Shown here: in pieces, positions 28,928 through 40,634 of the stretch
Layout of the letters: each line of letters opens with the position of its first letter
Numbering within the stretch: position 1 is the first letter of the stretch
Origin: Halalkalibacter hemicellulosilyticusJCM 9152
Lineage (GTDB): Bacteria; Bacillota; Bacilli; Bacillales; Bacillaceae_D
DNA: 64,000 nucleotides
Direction of reading: 5' to 3'
NCBI RefSeq assembly: GCF_000513115.1
Contig: NZ_BAUU01000009.1
Location: 85,532-149,531 of the forward strand
Made by a program: the position numbers and the translations under genes
Notes under the pieces: model-generated
What the model was told of the DNA's origin: nothing
Database searches by the model: none
Seen by the model: only the letters and a program-made list of their open reading frames with translations

Positions 28928-29936
28928 GTGGATAAGCGAGAAAGAAAGGCCAATGTTATATTGTATCCTGGCTTAGTTAAGCGGTTAATTGAAAAAGGGA
29001 TGGACTCATTGAAAGATAAAGATGGACAAAAGGCGCTTCAATATTTTGTCGATGCTGAATTATATGAGAGCGAAAATCAACAAGTCATTTTTGGTAAAAT
29101 GCTCAGCTTAATTGAATTAGGTAGACTTCAGGAAGCACTTATTCATTCTAAACAATTATTACACGCAGGGGCGAGTGAGTATTATGAAGTGTTACAAGTT
29201 CATATCTCGTTACTCGTTCAATTAGGCGACTACAATGAAGTCGTACAGCTATTAGAAGCTGTTTTAACAGAGGAGAAGCTCCCTTCTCAGTATGCGGAGT
29301 CATTTTATCAATTGCTTCATTTTAGTAGACAAATGATTCAAGACGGAGAATGGGCACCTTCTGTTAAGGAAGAGGATTCTATTTCAGAAAAGGTTCAGCC
29401 TATGCTTTTTGCAGAATCGGTTGAACTTCAGGCTTCAGCGATTTCGATGCTACGAGAATCGGATGCACCAGATGCTACTTCACTGCTAATTGAATACATA
29501 AAGAAAGAAAACAATGATCCAGTTCTTGTCTCGTTAGCTTTACAATTGTTAAGAGATAAGGGGTTACATACAAAGGTTACATATAAAAAGGGAACACAGA
29601 CGCTTGAAGTGAATCCAAGTGAAATTGACCAGGATGGATTAGAAACGTTTCAAAGAGCTGTGGACAAAAAATTAGAACAGTTAGTTGAAAGTGAAGACCC
29701 TATTTTATTAGAGATTGCCAGGCAACTATGTGTTACTTATATGCTAGCGATTTATCCTCATTATCCTGAACCAAAAGAGGATTTATTTTGGGGGATGTGT
29801 ATTTTATGCTTGCGCTGCGGAACGAATAGGCTTAGAATGTCTAGAGGTCGTGCAAATGGAAGGTATCGACCAAGAACGATTGCTCGAAAAAAAGGGAGAA
29901 GTCATGGAAGTGGAAGCTTCTGTTTACCAGATATAA
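28928..29936 (+). pseudogene. ysoA: TPR-repeat protein YsoA (frameshifted as sequenced)
   Basis: Helical-repeat protein of unknown function that lies between leuD and tig in B. subtilis. TPR-like helices occupy about residues 20-130 (KGMDSLKDKDGQKALQYFVDAE, MLSLIELGRLQEALIHSKQLL, LLVQLGDYNEVVQLLEAVL). The frame breaks at a run of five G (29790-29794). With four G it reads FWGCVFYACAAERIGLECLEVVQMEGI and ends EASVYQI at 29936. The preferred start is the GTG at 28928 (MDKRERKANVILYPGLV) with GTGGAG upstream. A longer frame from ATG 28883 lacks a suitable ribosome binding site. Confidence 0.8.
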
Positions 29937-30200
29937 TAATAGATGTTCTTTTTTTATGAAAATGTTTGGGATTGGCCTTTTTAAGTCGTTCTCAATAAGT
30001 GAGAAGCATGAGTAAGATGCTATGCCATTGGTGATTTTTCTCGATCCTTTTTAAACATGTACTGTAGATGTATTATTGGAAAAATAGTAATATTTGAATT
30101 GAGCAAACGTTATGGTATACTAGAGTGGTTGTCAAAGACTATAGAACGAATGAATTGTTCGGAAATGTAGAAGATGTAATTAAGTTGGAGGGAATAGAAT

Positions 30201-31487
30201 ATGACTGTAAAATGGGAAAAGCAAGAGGGAAACGAAGGAGTATTAACAGTTGAAGTAGAAGCTGATAAAGTGAATGATGCATTAGATCAGGCTTTTAAGA
30301 AAGTTGTTAAAAAGGTCAATGTACCGGGATTCCGTAAAGGGAAAGTACCTCGTTCATTATTTGAAAAGCAATTTGGTGTAGAGTCTCTATATCAAGATGC
30401 TCTAGATATCCTTCTACCAGGGGAGTATGCTCAAGCTGTAGAAGAAGCAGGAATTGAGCCAGTCGATCGTCCAGAAATTGATATTGAAACGATGGAAAAG
30501 GGAAGTAATTTAACTTTCACAGCGAAAGTGACAGTGAAGCCTGAAGTTGAACTTGGTGAATATAAGGGTTTAGAAGTTGAAGAACCTGACACGAACGTAA
30601 CAGATGAGGATGTTGAAGCTGAATTAACAACACTTCAAGAGCGTCAAGCAGAGTTAGTCGTACTAGAAGATGGCGAAATTGCAGAAGGAGATACAGCTGT
30701 CTTTGATTTTGAAGGTTTTGTTGATGGAGAGCCATTTGAAGGTGGGCAAGCAGATAACTATTCACTTGAAATTGGATCTGGTCAGTTTATCCCAGGTTTT
30801 GAGGAGCAAATGATTGGCCTAAAAGCTGGTGATGAGAAGGATGTTGAAGTGACATTCCCTGAAGAATATCATGCAGAAAATCTTGCAGGAAAGCCAGCTA
30901 CGTTCAAAGTGAAGGTTCATGATATTAAACGTAAGCAACTACCAGAATTAGACGATGAGTTTGCAAAAGATGCGAATGAAGAAGTGGAAACACTTGATGA
31001 ATTAAAGGCTTCTTTAAAAGAAAAGTTACAAAAGGATAAAGAGCACCAAGCTGAACACCAAGTTCGTGATGCACTTGTGCAACAAGCGAGTGAAAATGCA
31101 ACGATTGATGTCCCAGAGGCTATGGTTAACTCTGAGGTTGATCGTATGCTTCAAGAATTTGAGCAACGTCTTCAAGCACAAGGCATGAATCTTGAGATGT
31201 ACTTCCAATTCTCTGGTCAAGATGAAGCTGCTATGCGTCAGCAATTCCAAGAGGATGCAGGAAAGCGTGTGCGTATGAACCTAACGCTAGAAGCTATTGC
31301 CGAAGCGGAGAGCTTAGAAGCATCTGATGAGGATGTGGATAAGGAAATCGAGAAAATGGCGGAAATGTACAAACGCTCTACTGATGAGATTAAAGGTCTT
31401 CTTGCTGCACAAGGTGGAGTAGATAGTTTGAAAGCGGACTTGAAGGTACAAAAAGCAGTAGAATTCTTAGTAGAGAACAAAAAGTAA
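30201..31487 (+). CDS. tig: Trigger factor (ribosome-bound chaperone, peptidyl-prolyl isomerase)
   Basis: Binds the ribosome exit tunnel and helps new proteins fold. The N-terminal ribosome-binding domain contains the signature [19 protein letters not shown] (near 42-60). An FKBP-type isomerase domain occupies about 150-245 ([44 protein letters not shown]). A long helical chaperone domain rich in Glu, Lys and Gln completes the 428 residues. The start ATG has TTGGAGGGAATAGAAT upstream. A terminator follows, so clpX has its own promoter. Confidence 0.98.
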   Translation: MTVKWEKQEGNEGVLTVEVEADKVNDALDQAFKKVVKKVNVPGFRKGKVPRSLFEKQFGVESLYQDALDILLPGEYAQAVEEAGIEPVDRPEIDIETMEKGSNLTFTAKVTVKPEVELGEYKGLEVEEPDTNVTDEDVEAELTTLQERQAELVVLEDGEIAEGDTAVFDFEGFVDGEPFEGGQADNYSLEIGSGQFIPGFEEQMIGLKAGDEKDVEVTFPEEYHAENLAGKPATFKVKVHDIKRKQLPELDDEFAKDANEEVETLDELKASLKEKLQKDKEHQAEHQVRDALVQQASENATIDVPEAMVNSEVDRMLQEFEQRLQAQGMNLEMYFQFSGQDEAAMRQQFQEDAGKRVRMNLTLEAIAEAESLEASDEDVDKEIEKMAEMYKRSTDEIKGLLAAQGGVDSLKADLKVQKAVEFLVENKK

Positions 31488-31523
31488 GAATATAATGAGG
31501 CTAAAGTGAATAAAGTTCATACA

Positions 31524-31552
31524 CAAGGCGCGATTCTTCGTGCCTTGTTTTT
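31524..31552 (+). terminator. Terminator of tig
   Basis: The stem CAAGGCGCGA / TCGTGCCTTG (one G-U pair) with a 4-base loop is followed by TTTTT. Confidence 0.88.
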
Positions 31553-31941
31553 CAATACTCCTTGCTTCAGACTTTGAATGATGTATGAGCTTTGTCATAA
31601 TGGTGAAAGCTAATTAGAACAAACGGACATAGGTGAAAAAAGCATAACAATTAGCTTATAAATTCATCCAAGAAAAAGGGTTTTTTGATGTGAATATTGA
31701 ATGTATAATCAATCCATACATAATGTTTGTTCTAGCATAAGCTGTATCCATTGAACGCTGCTTATGTTTTATGAGTAATGAAATAAGGGTAAGGAGGCAT
31801 ATAGGAAATAAACGGTTGTTGACATCAAACAGATCTGAAATGGCTTACAAATATATGAGCTATATGTCCATTTGTGTATGTAAGTCTTCATGAAAGCATT
31901 TTATGCGTGAGGATGGTACAATATTTTTGAGGGGTGATTGC
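31553..31941. other. tig-clpX intergenic region
   Basis: About 390 bases without a gene. It includes the clpX upstream region; a TTGACA at 31816 has no good -10 at normal spacing. No CtsR or CIRCE box was seen. Confidence 0.4.
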
Positions 31942-33216
31942 ATGTTTAAATTTAACGAGGAAAAGGGCCAGTTAAAATGCTCTTTCTGTGGGAAAACTCA
32001 AGACCAAGTCCGTAAGCTTGTTGCTGGTCCTGGTGTTTATATATGTGATGAATGTATTGAATTATGTACGGAAATTGTAGAAGAGGAATTAGGGACAGAA
32101 GAAGAAGTAGAATTTCAAGAGGTTCCGAAGCCGAGTGAAATTCGTCAAATTTTAGATGATTATGTCATTGGTCAGGATCGTGCGAAAAAGTCATTATCTG
32201 TTGCTGTCTATAACCATTACAAACGAATTAATTCGTTAAGTCGCGCAGATGAGGTTGAATTAGCTAAGAGTAATATTTGTATGATTGGACCAACAGGTAG
32301 TGGGAAAACGTTACTTGCACAAACGTTAGCGCGTATTTTAAATGTGCCATTTGCGATTGCAGATGCGACATCTTTAACGGAAGCGGGTTATGTAGGAGAA
32401 GATGTGGAGAATATTCTTTTGAAGCTCATTCAAGCAGCAGATTATGATGTTGAAAAAGCGGAAAAGGGAATTATTTATATTGATGAAATCGATAAAGTAG
32501 CACGAAAGTCAGAAAACCCTTCGATTACACGTGACGTTTCTGGTGAAGGGGTTCAACAAGCATTACTGAAAATTCTTGAAGGGACAACAGCAAGTGTGCC
32601 ACCACAAGGAGGACGTAAGCATCCTCATCAAGAATTTATTCAAATAGACACAACGAATGTGTTATTTATTTGTGGTGGAGCCTTTGATGGTATTGAAACG
32701 ATAATTAAGCGGAGACTCGGCAAGAAAGTCATTGGCTTTGGTTCAGAAGTAAAGCAAGAAGACTTAAAGCCAGGAGAGTATTTAGCGAAAGTGTTGCCTG
32801 AGGATTTATTACGCTTCGGTCTTATACCAGAGTTTATCGGCCGACTTCCGGTTATCTCAAGCTTAGAGCCACTTGATGTCGATACTCTAGTTGAAATTTT
32901 AACGAAACCGAAAAATGCACTCGTGAAGCAGTATAAGAAGTTGCTTGAACTGGATGATGTTGAATTAGAATTTACTGAACAAGCTCTACGTGAAATCGCG
33001 AATGAAGCGATTGAACGAAAAACAGGTGCGCGTGGATTACGTTCCATTATTGAAACACTTATGCTTGATGTTATGTTTGATCTACCATCGCGTGATGACA
33101 TTGTGAAATGTGTCATTCATGATAAATGTATAACAGAGCACAAAGCTCCAACGCTTTTAACTGAGGATGGTACTGAAATGACGTTATCGAAAACAGAACC
33201 AAAAGAAAGTGCATAA
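31942..33216 (+). CDS. clpX: ATP-dependent Clp protease ATP-binding subunit ClpX
   Basis: AAA+ unfoldase that feeds substrates to ClpP. The N-terminal zinc finger has Cys13/Cys16 (CSFCGK) and Cys35/Cys38 (CDECIELC). Walker A is GPTGSGKT (116-123) and Walker B is [10 protein letters not shown]. The ClpP-contact loop region, sensor motifs and the [10 protein letters not shown] arginine stretch near the C-terminus are present. An upstream in-frame ATG at 31903 is rejected because the family N-terminus [13 protein letters not shown] begins at 31942, behind GAGGGGTGATTGC. The length is 424 residues. Confidence 0.98.
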   Translation: MFKFNEEKGQLKCSFCGKTQDQVRKLVAGPGVYICDECIELCTEIVEEELGTEEEVEFQEVPKPSEIRQILDDYVIGQDRAKKSLSVAVYNHYKRINSLSRADEVELAKSNICMIGPTGSGKTLLAQTLARILNVPFAIADATSLTEAGYVGEDVENILLKLIQAADYDVEKAEKGIIYIDEIDKVARKSENPSITRDVSGEGVQQALLKILEGTTASVPPQGGRKHPHQEFIQIDTTNVLFICGGAFDGIETIIKRRLGKKVIGFGSEVKQEDLKPGEYLAKVLPEDLLRFGLIPEFIGRLPVISSLEPLDVDTLVEILTKPKNALVKQYKKLLELDDVELEFTEQALREIANEAIERKTGARGLRSIIETLMLDVMFDLPSRDDIVKCVIHDKCITEHKAPTLLTEDGTEMTLSKTEPKESA

Positions 33217-33230
33217 TAGAATAGCATATT

Positions 33231-33265
33231 AAGCGCTTCGGATTAGCTAGTCCGAAGCGCTTTTT
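33231..33265 (+). terminator. Terminator of clpX
   Basis: A perfect 12-bp stem AAGCGCTTCGGA / TCCGAAGCGCTT with an 8-base loop runs into TTTTT. Confidence 0.93.
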
Positions 33266-33388
33266 AAATATTTATACTAATCATGAAAGAAAATCAATTG
33301 TTAGCGTTTTCTTACAGAAGTTTCTTTGTTTAGGGATGTTTTTCCCGGTCATACTAATGGAACAATGATACTTCTGGGAGGTTATTAT

Positions 33389-35051
33389 ATGAATTGGACA
33401 GGTATAGCATTGCTTATTCAGTTGTTTTTTGGTGTTGTCATTGGGGTTTATTTTTGGAATTTATTAAAAAGCCAACGCAATCAAAAGGTTTCGGTTGATC
33501 GGGAGTCAAAAAAGAGATGGAGCAATTACGAAAGATGCGTTCTGTCTCCTTAAGTGAGCCATTAGCTGAAAAGGTTCGTCCCTCTTCTTTTCATGATATT
33601 ATTGGACAGGAGGAAGGAATACGCTCATTACGTGCAGCATTATGTGGCCCCAATCCTCAGCATGTCATTATTTATGGTCCACCTGGAGTTGGAAAAACAG
33701 CGGCTGCTCGTCTCGTATTAGAGGAGGCTAAAAAGCATGCCGATTCTCCTTTTGCTAGAGATGCTGTCTTCGTTGAGTTAGATGGAACGACAGCGCGTTT
33801 CGATGAGAGAGGGATTGCTGACCCTTTAATAGGTTCTGTTCATGATCCGATTTATCAAGGTGCAGGTGCGATGGGGCAAGCTGGAATTCCTCAGCCGAAG
33901 CATGGTGCAGTAACAAAGGCACATGGTGGTGTGTTATTTATCGATGAAATTGGGGAACTACATTCCATTCAATTGAATAAATTGTTGAAAGTCCTCGAAG
34001 ACCGTAAAGTATTTCTTGAAAGTGCTTATTATAATCCTGAAAACCAACAGATTCCTCGCCACATCCATGAAATTTTTCAAAAAGGATTGCCTGCTGATTT
34101 TCGTCTAATAGGAGCAACAACAAGAACACCTAGTGAATTGCCACCTGCGATTCGTTCACGTTGCTTAGAAGTGTATTTCAGAGCTTTACACCCACAAGAA
34201 ATTGTAACGATTGCGCAAAAAGCTGCGGATAAAATTAATGCTCAAGTTGAAGATGGAGCCATTGAACGAATATCAAAATATGCAACAAATGGGCGTGAAG
34301 CGTTAATATTGTTCAAATTGCAGCAGGGGTGGCAACTGCAGATGGACGAAAGGAGATCCAATTATCAGACGTTGAATGGGTATTACATGCGAGCCAGCTT
34401 ACACCTCGTCCAGAGCGAAAAATTCATGCGAATGCAACGGTAGGTCTCGTCAATGGTCTTGCTGTTTATGGTCCTAATTTAGGTGCGTTATTAGAAATTG
34501 AAGTAAATGTAATAGAAAATATCGGCAAAGGCTCGGTTAATATAACAGGAATTGCCGAGGAAGAAAGTACAGGTAATCAAATGCGTTCAATTAGAAGGAA
34601 GAGTATGGCGAAAGGGTCTGTGGAAAATGTTGTAACTGTCCTTCGCCGTATGGGAATTCCTACATATGATTACGATATTCATGTGAATTTTCCAGGTGGT
34701 GGACCTGTTGATGGACCATCTGCAGGTATAGCTATTGCAACAGGAATTTATTCGGCGATCCAAGGAGATAAAGTGAAGAACACAGTCGCTATGACAGGGG
34801 AGCTGGGCATTCATGGTAAAGTCAAACCAATTGGAGGCGTTGTAGCCAAGGTTGAAGCTGCTAAATTAGCAGGTGCCACGAAAGTGATTATACCGAAAGA
34901 AAATGAACAAGCACTTATAAAGAAAATAACAGATATTGAGGTTATCGCTGTTGAACATTTAGACGAAGTGTTAGAACTTGCTCTAGATACAGAGGAAGCA
35001 GAGGTTCGCCCAGCGAGTGTCGGGTTAAATCCGACTATTGCTCCAGTGTAA
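33389..35051 (+). pseudogene. lonB: Forespore Lon-type protease LonB (two frameshifts as sequenced)
   Basis: AAA+ serine protease of sporulation, anchored by an N-terminal helix. Three frames join to one LonB. The first is MNWTGIALLIQLFFGVVIGVYFWNLLK from ATG 33389 to ESKK. The second is MEQLRKMRSVSLSEPLAEKVRPSSF with Walker [10 protein letters not shown], to GREA. The third is NIVQIAAGVATADGRKEIQLSDVEW to the stop at 35051. The breaks are at A6 (33508-33513; seven A repairs it) and near 34302-34304 (one base missing). The protease domain has the catalytic Ser in GPVDGPSAGIA and Lys in GGVVAKVEAAK. The repaired length of about 554 residues is normal. Confidence 0.9.
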
Positions 35052-35171
35052 ACGTTAGACAAAACGTGCTAAGGTACGATAGAATTATACAGGAGTATAT
35101 GCTCATGCTTTTATGAAAGTACAAATAATACTCATGGATTAGTTATCGGAATAGGATGGAGGTGTTTGCGG

Positions 35172-37508
35172 ATGGTCGATTCAATCCGACGAATTCCGCT
35201 GCTACCGTTACGTGGTTTACTCGTTTTTCCTGCAATGGTGTTACATTTAGATGTTGGAAGACGTAAATCAGTTCAAGCGATAGAGCAGGTTATGGATGAA
35301 GATAAAGAGATTTTGTTAGCAACACAAAAGGAAATCTCCATTGATGATCCAAAAGAAGATGAGATTTATCAAGTAGGAACGATCGCACATGTGAAAAGTC
35401 TACTTAAATTACCGAATGGGACAGTGCGTGTTCACGTGGAAGGATTAAAGCGAGCACGTATTAAAAAATATATCGATACGGGCGAATTTTTACATGTTGA
35501 AGCCGTTGTTTTAGAAGATGAGGAGCCATATGCTACAACTGAGGCTCAAGCATTAATGAGGAATATATTAACAATGTTTGAGCAATATACGAAAGTTTCT
35601 AAAAAGGTTTCTAATGAAACGGTGACGATTGTGAAGGATATTCAAGAACCTGGGCGCTTTGCTGATGTCATCGCTGCGAATCTCCCTTTGAAGCTTATGC
35701 AGAAACAGTCTATGTTAGAGTTAACGAACGTAAAGCAACGTCTTATTAAGCTCATAGAAATTTTAAATAATGAACAAGAAGTGCTCGGACTTGAAAAGAA
35801 AATCGGACAGCGCGTAAAGAAATCAATGGAAAAGACGCAAAAAGAATATTATTTGCGTGAACAATTAAAAGCGATACAAAAGGAACTTGGTGATAAGGAA
35901 GGGAGAACGGGTGAGGTCGCAACGCTTCGTGACAAAATTAGCGAAGGTGACATGCCTGACAATGTGAAGGAGAAGGCTTTAAAGGAATTAGATCGTTTTG
36001 AAAAAATGCCAGCTAATTCTGCTGAAAGCTCTGTACTTCGAACGTATCTTGACTGGCTTATCCAATTACCTTGGACATACGAAACCGAGGATCAGCTTGA
36101 TGTCATTCGTGCTGAAGAAATCTTAAACGAAGATCACCATGGTCTCGAGAAAGTGAAGGAACGAGTGCTTGAATATTTAGCTGTTCAGCAACTAACGCGA
36201 GAGCTCAAAGGGCCGATTCTCTGTTTAGCAGGACCACCCGGTGTCGGTAAAACATCGTTAGCCCGTTCGATTGCTCGTTCACTTGATCGAAAGTTCGTGC
36301 GGATTTCACTTGGTGGTGTTCGTGATGAAGCGGAAATTCGTGGTCATCGTCGAACATATGTCGGGGCAATGCCAGGTCGAATTATTCAAGGGATGAAGAA
36401 AGCTCAGTCCATTAACCCAGTCTTTTTATTAGATGAGATTGATAAGATGGCTAGTGATTTCCGTGGTGATCCTTCGGCAGCATTGCTAGAGGTACTTGAT
36501 CCGGAACAAAATAATACATTTAGTGATCATTATGTGGAAGAACCATATGACTTATCTAAAGTTATGTTTGTTACGACAGCAAATAATATTTCGACGATTC
36601 CTGGCCCGTTGTTAGATCGAATGGAGATTATTTCAATTGCTGGGTATACAGAAGTTGAGAAGATTCAAATTGCGAAGAATTACCTATTGCCTAGACAAAT
36701 GAAGGATCATGGATTAACAAAAGGAATGCTTCAGATGAAGGAAGATGCGATTAAGAAGGTCGTGCGTTATTATACTCGTGAAGCTGGCGTTCGCAGTCTA
36801 GAGAGGCAATTAGCTACATTATGTAGAAAAGCTGCAAAGAAGATCGTATCAAAGGAAAAGAAGCGAGTGATTTTAACTGGGAATACGATTGAAACTTATT
36901 TAGGCAAGCCTAGATTTCGTTACGGTCTGGCTGAGGTCGAGGATCAAGTAGGGGCTGCGACCGGATTAGCTTACACATCAGCTGGGGGAGATACCCTTTC
37001 AATTGAAGTGTCTGTTGCACCAGGAAAAGGAAAGCTATCGTTAACAGGACAATTAGGAGATGTGATGAAGGAATCTGCAGAAGCGGCGTTTAGTTATATT
37101 CGTTCACGTTCAAATGAATTGGAAATTGACCCTAGTTTTCATGAACAGAATGATATTCATATTCATGTTCCTGAAGGTGCGACACCAAAAGATGGTCCGT
37201 CTGCTGGTATTACGATGGCGACAGCTCTTATTTCAGCCTTAACAGGACGTAAAGTGAAAAAGGAAGTAGGCATGACTGGGGAAATGACATTGCGTGGTCG
37301 TGTGCTACCGATTGGTGGTTTAAAAGAAAAGTCAATGAGTGCTCATCGTGCTGGGTTACGGACGATCATTATTCCAAAAGATAATGAAAAGGATTTAGAG
37401 GATGTACCAAAAAGTGTTCGAGAAGATTTAACCTATATTCCTGTTACCCACTTAGACGAAGTGTTAGAGCATGCGTTAGGAGAAAAAGATGAAAGTAACG
37501 AAAGCTGA
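35172..37508 (+). CDS. lonA: ATP-dependent protease Lon (LonA)
   Basis: General quality-control protease. The N-terminal substrate-binding LAN domain begins [19 protein letters not shown]. Walker [10 protein letters not shown] lies near residue 355 and Walker [11 protein letters not shown] follows. The C-terminal protease domain has Ser in [15 protein letters not shown] and Lys in [14 protein letters not shown]. The length is 778 residues. The ATG at 35172 with GGAGGT nine bases upstream is preferred; a TTG at 35166 would overlap the ribosome binding site spacing. Its end overlaps ysxC by 20 bases. Confidence 0.98.
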   Translation: MVDSIRRIPLLPLRGLLVFPAMVLHLDVGRRKSVQAIEQVMDEDKEILLATQKEISIDDPKEDEIYQVGTIAHVKSLLKLPNGTVRVHVEGLKRARIKKYIDTGEFLHVEAVVLEDEEPYATTEAQALMRNILTMFEQYTKVSKKVSNETVTIVKDIQEPGRFADVIAANLPLKLMQKQSMLELTNVKQRLIKLIEILNNEQEVLGLEKKIGQRVKKSMEKTQKEYYLREQLKAIQKELGDKEGRTGEVATLRDKISEGDMPDNVKEKALKELDRFEKMPANSAESSVLRTYLDWLIQLPWTYETEDQLDVIRAEEILNEDHHGLEKVKERVLEYLAVQQLTRELKGPILCLAGPPGVGKTSLARSIARSLDRKFVRISLGGVRDEAEIRGHRRTYVGAMPGRIIQGMKKAQSINPVFLLDEIDKMASDFRGDPSAALLEVLDPEQNNTFSDHYVEEPYDLSKVMFVTTANNISTIPGPLLDRMEIISIAGYTEVEKIQIAKNYLLPRQMKDHGLTKGMLQMKEDAIKKVVRYYTREAGVRSLERQLATLCRKAAKKIVSKEKKRVILTGNTIETYLGKPRFRYGLAEVEDQVGAATGLAYTSAGGDTLSIEVSVAPGKGKLSLTGQLGDVMKESAEAAFSYIRSRSNELEIDPSFHEQNDIHIHVPEGATPKDGPSAGITMATALISALTGRKVKKEVGMTGEMTLRGRVLPIGGLKEKSMSAHRAGLRTIIIPKDNEKDLEDVPKSVREDLTYIPVTHLDEVLEHALGEKDESNES

Positions 37509-38076
37509 TTTAGCTCACGTAGCAGTGAAGCCAGAGCAATATCCAACAACGAGATTGCCAGAAATAGCTCTATCAGGTCGTTCGAATGTTGGGAAATCTT
37601 CATTTATTAATAAGATGATTAATCGTAAAGCGTTAGCGCGAACATCACAACGGCCTGGTAAAACACAAACATTGAATTTTTATGAAATTAATGAACAGCT
37701 TTACTTTGTTGATGTGCCTGGTTATGGATATGCGAAGGTCCCGAAGACTGAGAGAGAAGCATGGGGGAGAATGATTGAGACGTATATTGAAAGTAGGGAA
37801 CTACTTAAGGCTGTTGTCCAAATTATCGATGTCCGTCATCCTCCTTCTACAGACGACAAAATGATGTACAATTGGTTAAAGCATTTTGACATTCCCGTTA
37901 TCGTAGTTGCGACAAAATGTGATAAGGTTCCAAAAGGAAAATGGGAAAAGCATCTCAAAATCATTGAAAAGGATTTGGAAAAAGAAGACTCTGACCCGTT
38001 ACTGTTGTTTTCGTCTGAAACGGCATATGGGAAAGAGCAAGTATGGAAAACGATATTGTATTATTGTTCAAAATGA
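37489..38076 (+). CDS. ysxC: Ribosome-biogenesis GTPase YsxC/EngB
   Basis: Essential GTPase in B. subtilis needed for 50S subunit assembly. G-motifs are in order: G1 GRSNVGKSS near residue 31, G2/G3 around KTQTLNFY and DVPGYGYAK near 75, G4 TKCD near 142, and G5 FSSETAYGK. The length is 195 residues. It starts within the 3' end of lonA, so the two are translationally linked, and it is followed by a terminator. Confidence 0.97.
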   Translation: MKVTKADLAHVAVKPEQYPTTRLPEIALSGRSNVGKSSFINKMINRKALARTSQRPGKTQTLNFYEINEQLYFVDVPGYGYAKVPKTEREAWGRMIETYIESRELLKAVVQIIDVRHPPSTDDKMMYNWLKHFDIPVIVVATKCDKVPKGKWEKHLKIIEKDLEKEDSDPLLLFSSETAYGKEQVWKTILYYCSK

Positions 38077-38082
38077 AGTCGA

Positions 38083-38112
38083 GAACTTACGACATGGTCG
38101 TAGGTTCTTTTT
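38083..38112 (+). terminator. Terminator of lonA-ysxC
   Basis: The 11-bp stem GAACTTACGAC / GTCGTAGGTTC (one G-U pair) with a 3-base loop ATG is followed by TTTTT. Confidence 0.88.
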
Positions 38113-38221
38113 ATAATGAACTGTTAAAGCGGTGAGGTTAATTTATGATAAAAAGATAACGTAATATTTTCCAATAATTTGACCAAACTAAAAATACAAG
38201 CAAAATGGTTGAATTATTAAA

Positions 38222-38236
38222 TTATAATCATTATTA
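38222..38236. promoter_or_regulatory. Per box (PerR operator) upstream of hemA
   Basis: TTATAATCATTATTA matches the PerR consensus TTATAATNATTATAA at 14 of 15 positions. It lies 38 bases upstream of the likely hemA -35. The hemAXCDBL operon of B. subtilis is a PerR target, which supports the call. Confidence 0.72.
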
Positions 38237-38273
38237 TAAAAGAATAGGTTCATGAACTGTTCACAAAATTTTT

Positions 38274-38301
38274 TTGAGCTCAGGCATAGACATGTTATAA
38301 T
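38274..38301 (+). promoter_or_regulatory. Probable hemA operon promoter
   Basis: TTGAGC and a perfect TATAAT are separated by 16 bases. They lie about 100 bases upstream of the hemA start. Confidence 0.6.
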
Positions 38302-38402
38302 ATATGAGTGATAAACAGAGAAGAGAGCATTTATGAGCGAATATAGAAAATAAGCATATAAAAGATGTTGTATGGACATGAATGAAGGGGGTGAACGTCA
38401 GG

Positions 38403-39779
38403 ATGCATATTATTGTGGCTGGATTTAACTATAAAACCGCACCAGTTGAAATGAGAGAGAAATTTACCTTTCAACAATCTGAGCTTCCTACGGCGTTATT
38501 ACAGCTAAGACAAATGAAAAGTATTTTAGAATGCACAATTGTTTCGACTTGTAACCGTACAGAGGTGTACGTTGTGGCAGATCAGCTACATACAGGTCGT
38601 CATTATACAAAATCATTTTTAGCGGATTGGTTTCAATTACCGAAGGAAGACTTCACTCCTTATTTAGATATTCGTGAAAATGAACATGCCGTTGAACATT
38701 TGTTTCGTGTAGCCTGTGGATTGGACTCGATGATTCTTGGCGAAACACAAATATTAGGTCAGGTGAAATCGAGTTTTCTATTAGCTCAAGAAGAAACCGC
38801 GACTGGGACGATTTTTAATCAAGTGTTTAAGCAGGCCATTACCCTTGGAAAACGAGCTCATACAGAGACAGAAATTAGCGAGCATGCCGTTTCGGTTAGT
38901 TATGCCGCTGTGGAACTTGCGAAGAAAATTTTTGGGAAATTTCAAGGGAAGCAAGTATCTTTGCTTGGCGCTGGAAAGATGAGCGAATTAACGGCGAAGC
39001 ATTTGCACGATAATGGTGCTCAGGCGATTACAGTGATTAATCGTACGCTTGAAAAGGCTCAAGTGCTTGCTGAACAGTTCAGAGGAGAAGCGAAGTCGTT
39101 CTCGGAATTAGAGCAATCTTTAATTGAGGCTGATGTATTTATTAGCTCAACAGGTTCGCGCGACTTTGTTGTGACGAAAGAGATGGTTAGTCAGACGTTA
39201 AAGCAGCGTAAAGGACGACCATTATTTATGGTCGATATCGCGGTTCCGAGAGATTTAGATCCGCGTATAGCTGAAATTGACGATGTGTATTTATATGATA
39301 TTGATGATTTACAGCATATTGTTGAAGCGAATTTATCTGAACGTAAGCGTGAAGCGGAAAAGATCGAATTGATGATCGAACTCGAGTTAGCGGAATTTAG
39401 TCAATGGTTAACGACGCTTGGAGTCGTACCTATTATTACGGCTTTACGCACAAAGGCTTTGAACGTACAAGCTGAAACGATGGAAAGCATAGAACGTAAA
39501 CTGCCCCATCTATCAGATCGTGAGAAGAAAGTATTACGTAAGCATACAAAAAGCATTGTCAATCAACTGCTTCGTGATCCGATTACGAGGGTGAAGGAGT
39601 TGGCTGGAGAAGAGGATGCAGATCAAGCATTAGAATTATTCACGACGATTTTTGCTCTTGAAGATGAATTAGCGTCACAAGAGGAGGAAGAGCGTATTTT
39701 GAAAGTAGAGAAACAATGGGAAGCAACTATGAAGGAGCATGTAGCAACAACGAAGCATAAAGCGGTTGTCCGTTCTTAA
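38403..39779 (+). CDS. hemA: Glutamyl-tRNA reductase HemA
   Basis: First committed enzyme of heme synthesis by the C5 route; reduces glutamyl-tRNA to glutamate-1-semialdehyde. The catalytic Cys50 is in [10 protein letters not shown], followed by [16 protein letters not shown] and the NADPH-binding [13 protein letters not shown] near 190. A long helical dimerisation spine forms the C-terminus. The start was set to ATG 38403 behind AAGGGGGTGAACGTC, giving 458 residues; an ATG at 38382 precedes that ribosome binding site. It is the first gene of a six-gene operon that runs to hemL. Confidence 0.97.
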   Translation: MHIIVAGFNYKTAPVEMREKFTFQQSELPTALLQLRQMKSILECTIVSTCNRTEVYVVADQLHTGRHYTKSFLADWFQLPKEDFTPYLDIRENEHAVEHLFRVACGLDSMILGETQILGQVKSSFLLAQEETATGTIFNQVFKQAITLGKRAHTETEISEHAVSVSYAAVELAKKIFGKFQGKQVSLLGAGKMSELTAKHLHDNGAQAITVINRTLEKAQVLAEQFRGEAKSFSELEQSLIEADVFISSTGSRDFVVTKEMVSQTLKQRKGRPLFMVDIAVPRDLDPRIAEIDDVYLYDIDDLQHIVEANLSERKREAEKIELMIELELAEFSQWLTTLGVVPIITALRTKALNVQAETMESIERKLPHLSDREKKVLRKHTKSIVNQLLRDPITRVKELAGEEDADQALELFTTIFALEDELASQEEEERILKVEKQWEATMKEHVATTKHKAVVRS

Positions 39780-39796
39780 GAAAGAAGGACTGATAT

Positions 39797-40612
39797 ATGA
39801 ATTGGATTTATCCTATTGCTATTGTTTTATATAGCTTCAGTGTGTTTGGTTATTTTATTGATTTTTTACAGAACAACCGGAAGGTCAATCGGATGGCCTT
39901 CTGGTTGCTTTCTATTGTTTGGGTTCTGCAAACGACATTTTTTGTTATGAGGCTGTTTGAGCTAGGTCGTGTACCATTATTAACGCCATTTGAAGGGTTG
40001 TTTTTTTATGCTTGGTTGATCGTCACATTGTCATTGGTCATTAACTGGTATTTCCGAGTCGATTTTCTCGTTTTTTTTACAAATGTGATTGGATTTAGCA
40101 TGATGACCTTTAGTTTATTTACACCGGATCAGGATGTTCCACTAGCATTATCGGAATTGCTTGCTTCAGAATTACTTATTATACATATTTCGATTATAAT
40201 GTTGTCATATGCAGGATTTACGGTGGCATTTGCTTGCCAATTGCTGTATGTAATCCAGCATCATATGCTTAAAAAGAAAAAATGGGGCAAGCAATTAGTT
40301 AGGTTTGGAGCCTTGTCAAAGTTAGATTCGATTTCATTCTTTTCGATATTAGGGGCTTGGCCGTTTCTCTTAATTGGTCTCATTCTTGGTTTTGTTTGGG
40401 GGTATAGTCAATTAGGGCAAATCCCATTACTTGATGCAAAGGTGATTAGCTCCTTGTTCGTATTGTTCATATATGGAGTTTATTTATATTTACGAGTGGT
40501 CAAATTGATAAGAGGCTACAATATGGCATTGCTTGCGATTGCTAGTTTTCTTATTTTGTTAATTAATTATTTCTTATCAGGTCAATACTCAAATTTTCAT
40601 ATTTGGTATTAA
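39797..40612 (+). CDS. hemX: HemX, CcsA-like integral membrane protein
   Basis: 271 residues with about eight transmembrane helices and the cytochrome c assembly (CcsA) pattern, including a Trp-rich segment ([21 protein letters not shown]). In B. subtilis HemX lowers the HemA level. It has the conserved position between hemA and hemC, 17 bases after hemA, with AGAAAGAAGGACTG as ribosome binding site. The final helix ends in [10 protein letters not shown]. Confidence 0.93.
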   Translation: MNWIYPIAIVLYSFSVFGYFIDFLQNNRKVNRMAFWLLSIVWVLQTTFFVMRLFELGRVPLLTPFEGLFFYAWLIVTLSLVINWYFRVDFLVFFTNVIGFSMMTFSLFTPDQDVPLALSELLASELLIIHISIIMLSYAGFTVAFACQLLYVIQHHMLKKKKWGKQLVRFGALSKLDSISFFSILGAWPFLLIGLILGFVWGYSQLGQIPLLDAKVISSLFVLFIYGVYLYLRVVKLIRGYNMALLAIASFLILLINYFLSGQYSNFHIWY

Positions 40613-40634
40613 TCTGAGCAATTGGAGGATGAGC

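Noticed and set aside
32640..33116. 158-codon minus-strand frame opposite clpX
   Set aside because: Antisense shadow of a strongly conserved gene, Ser-rich, without a ribosome binding site.
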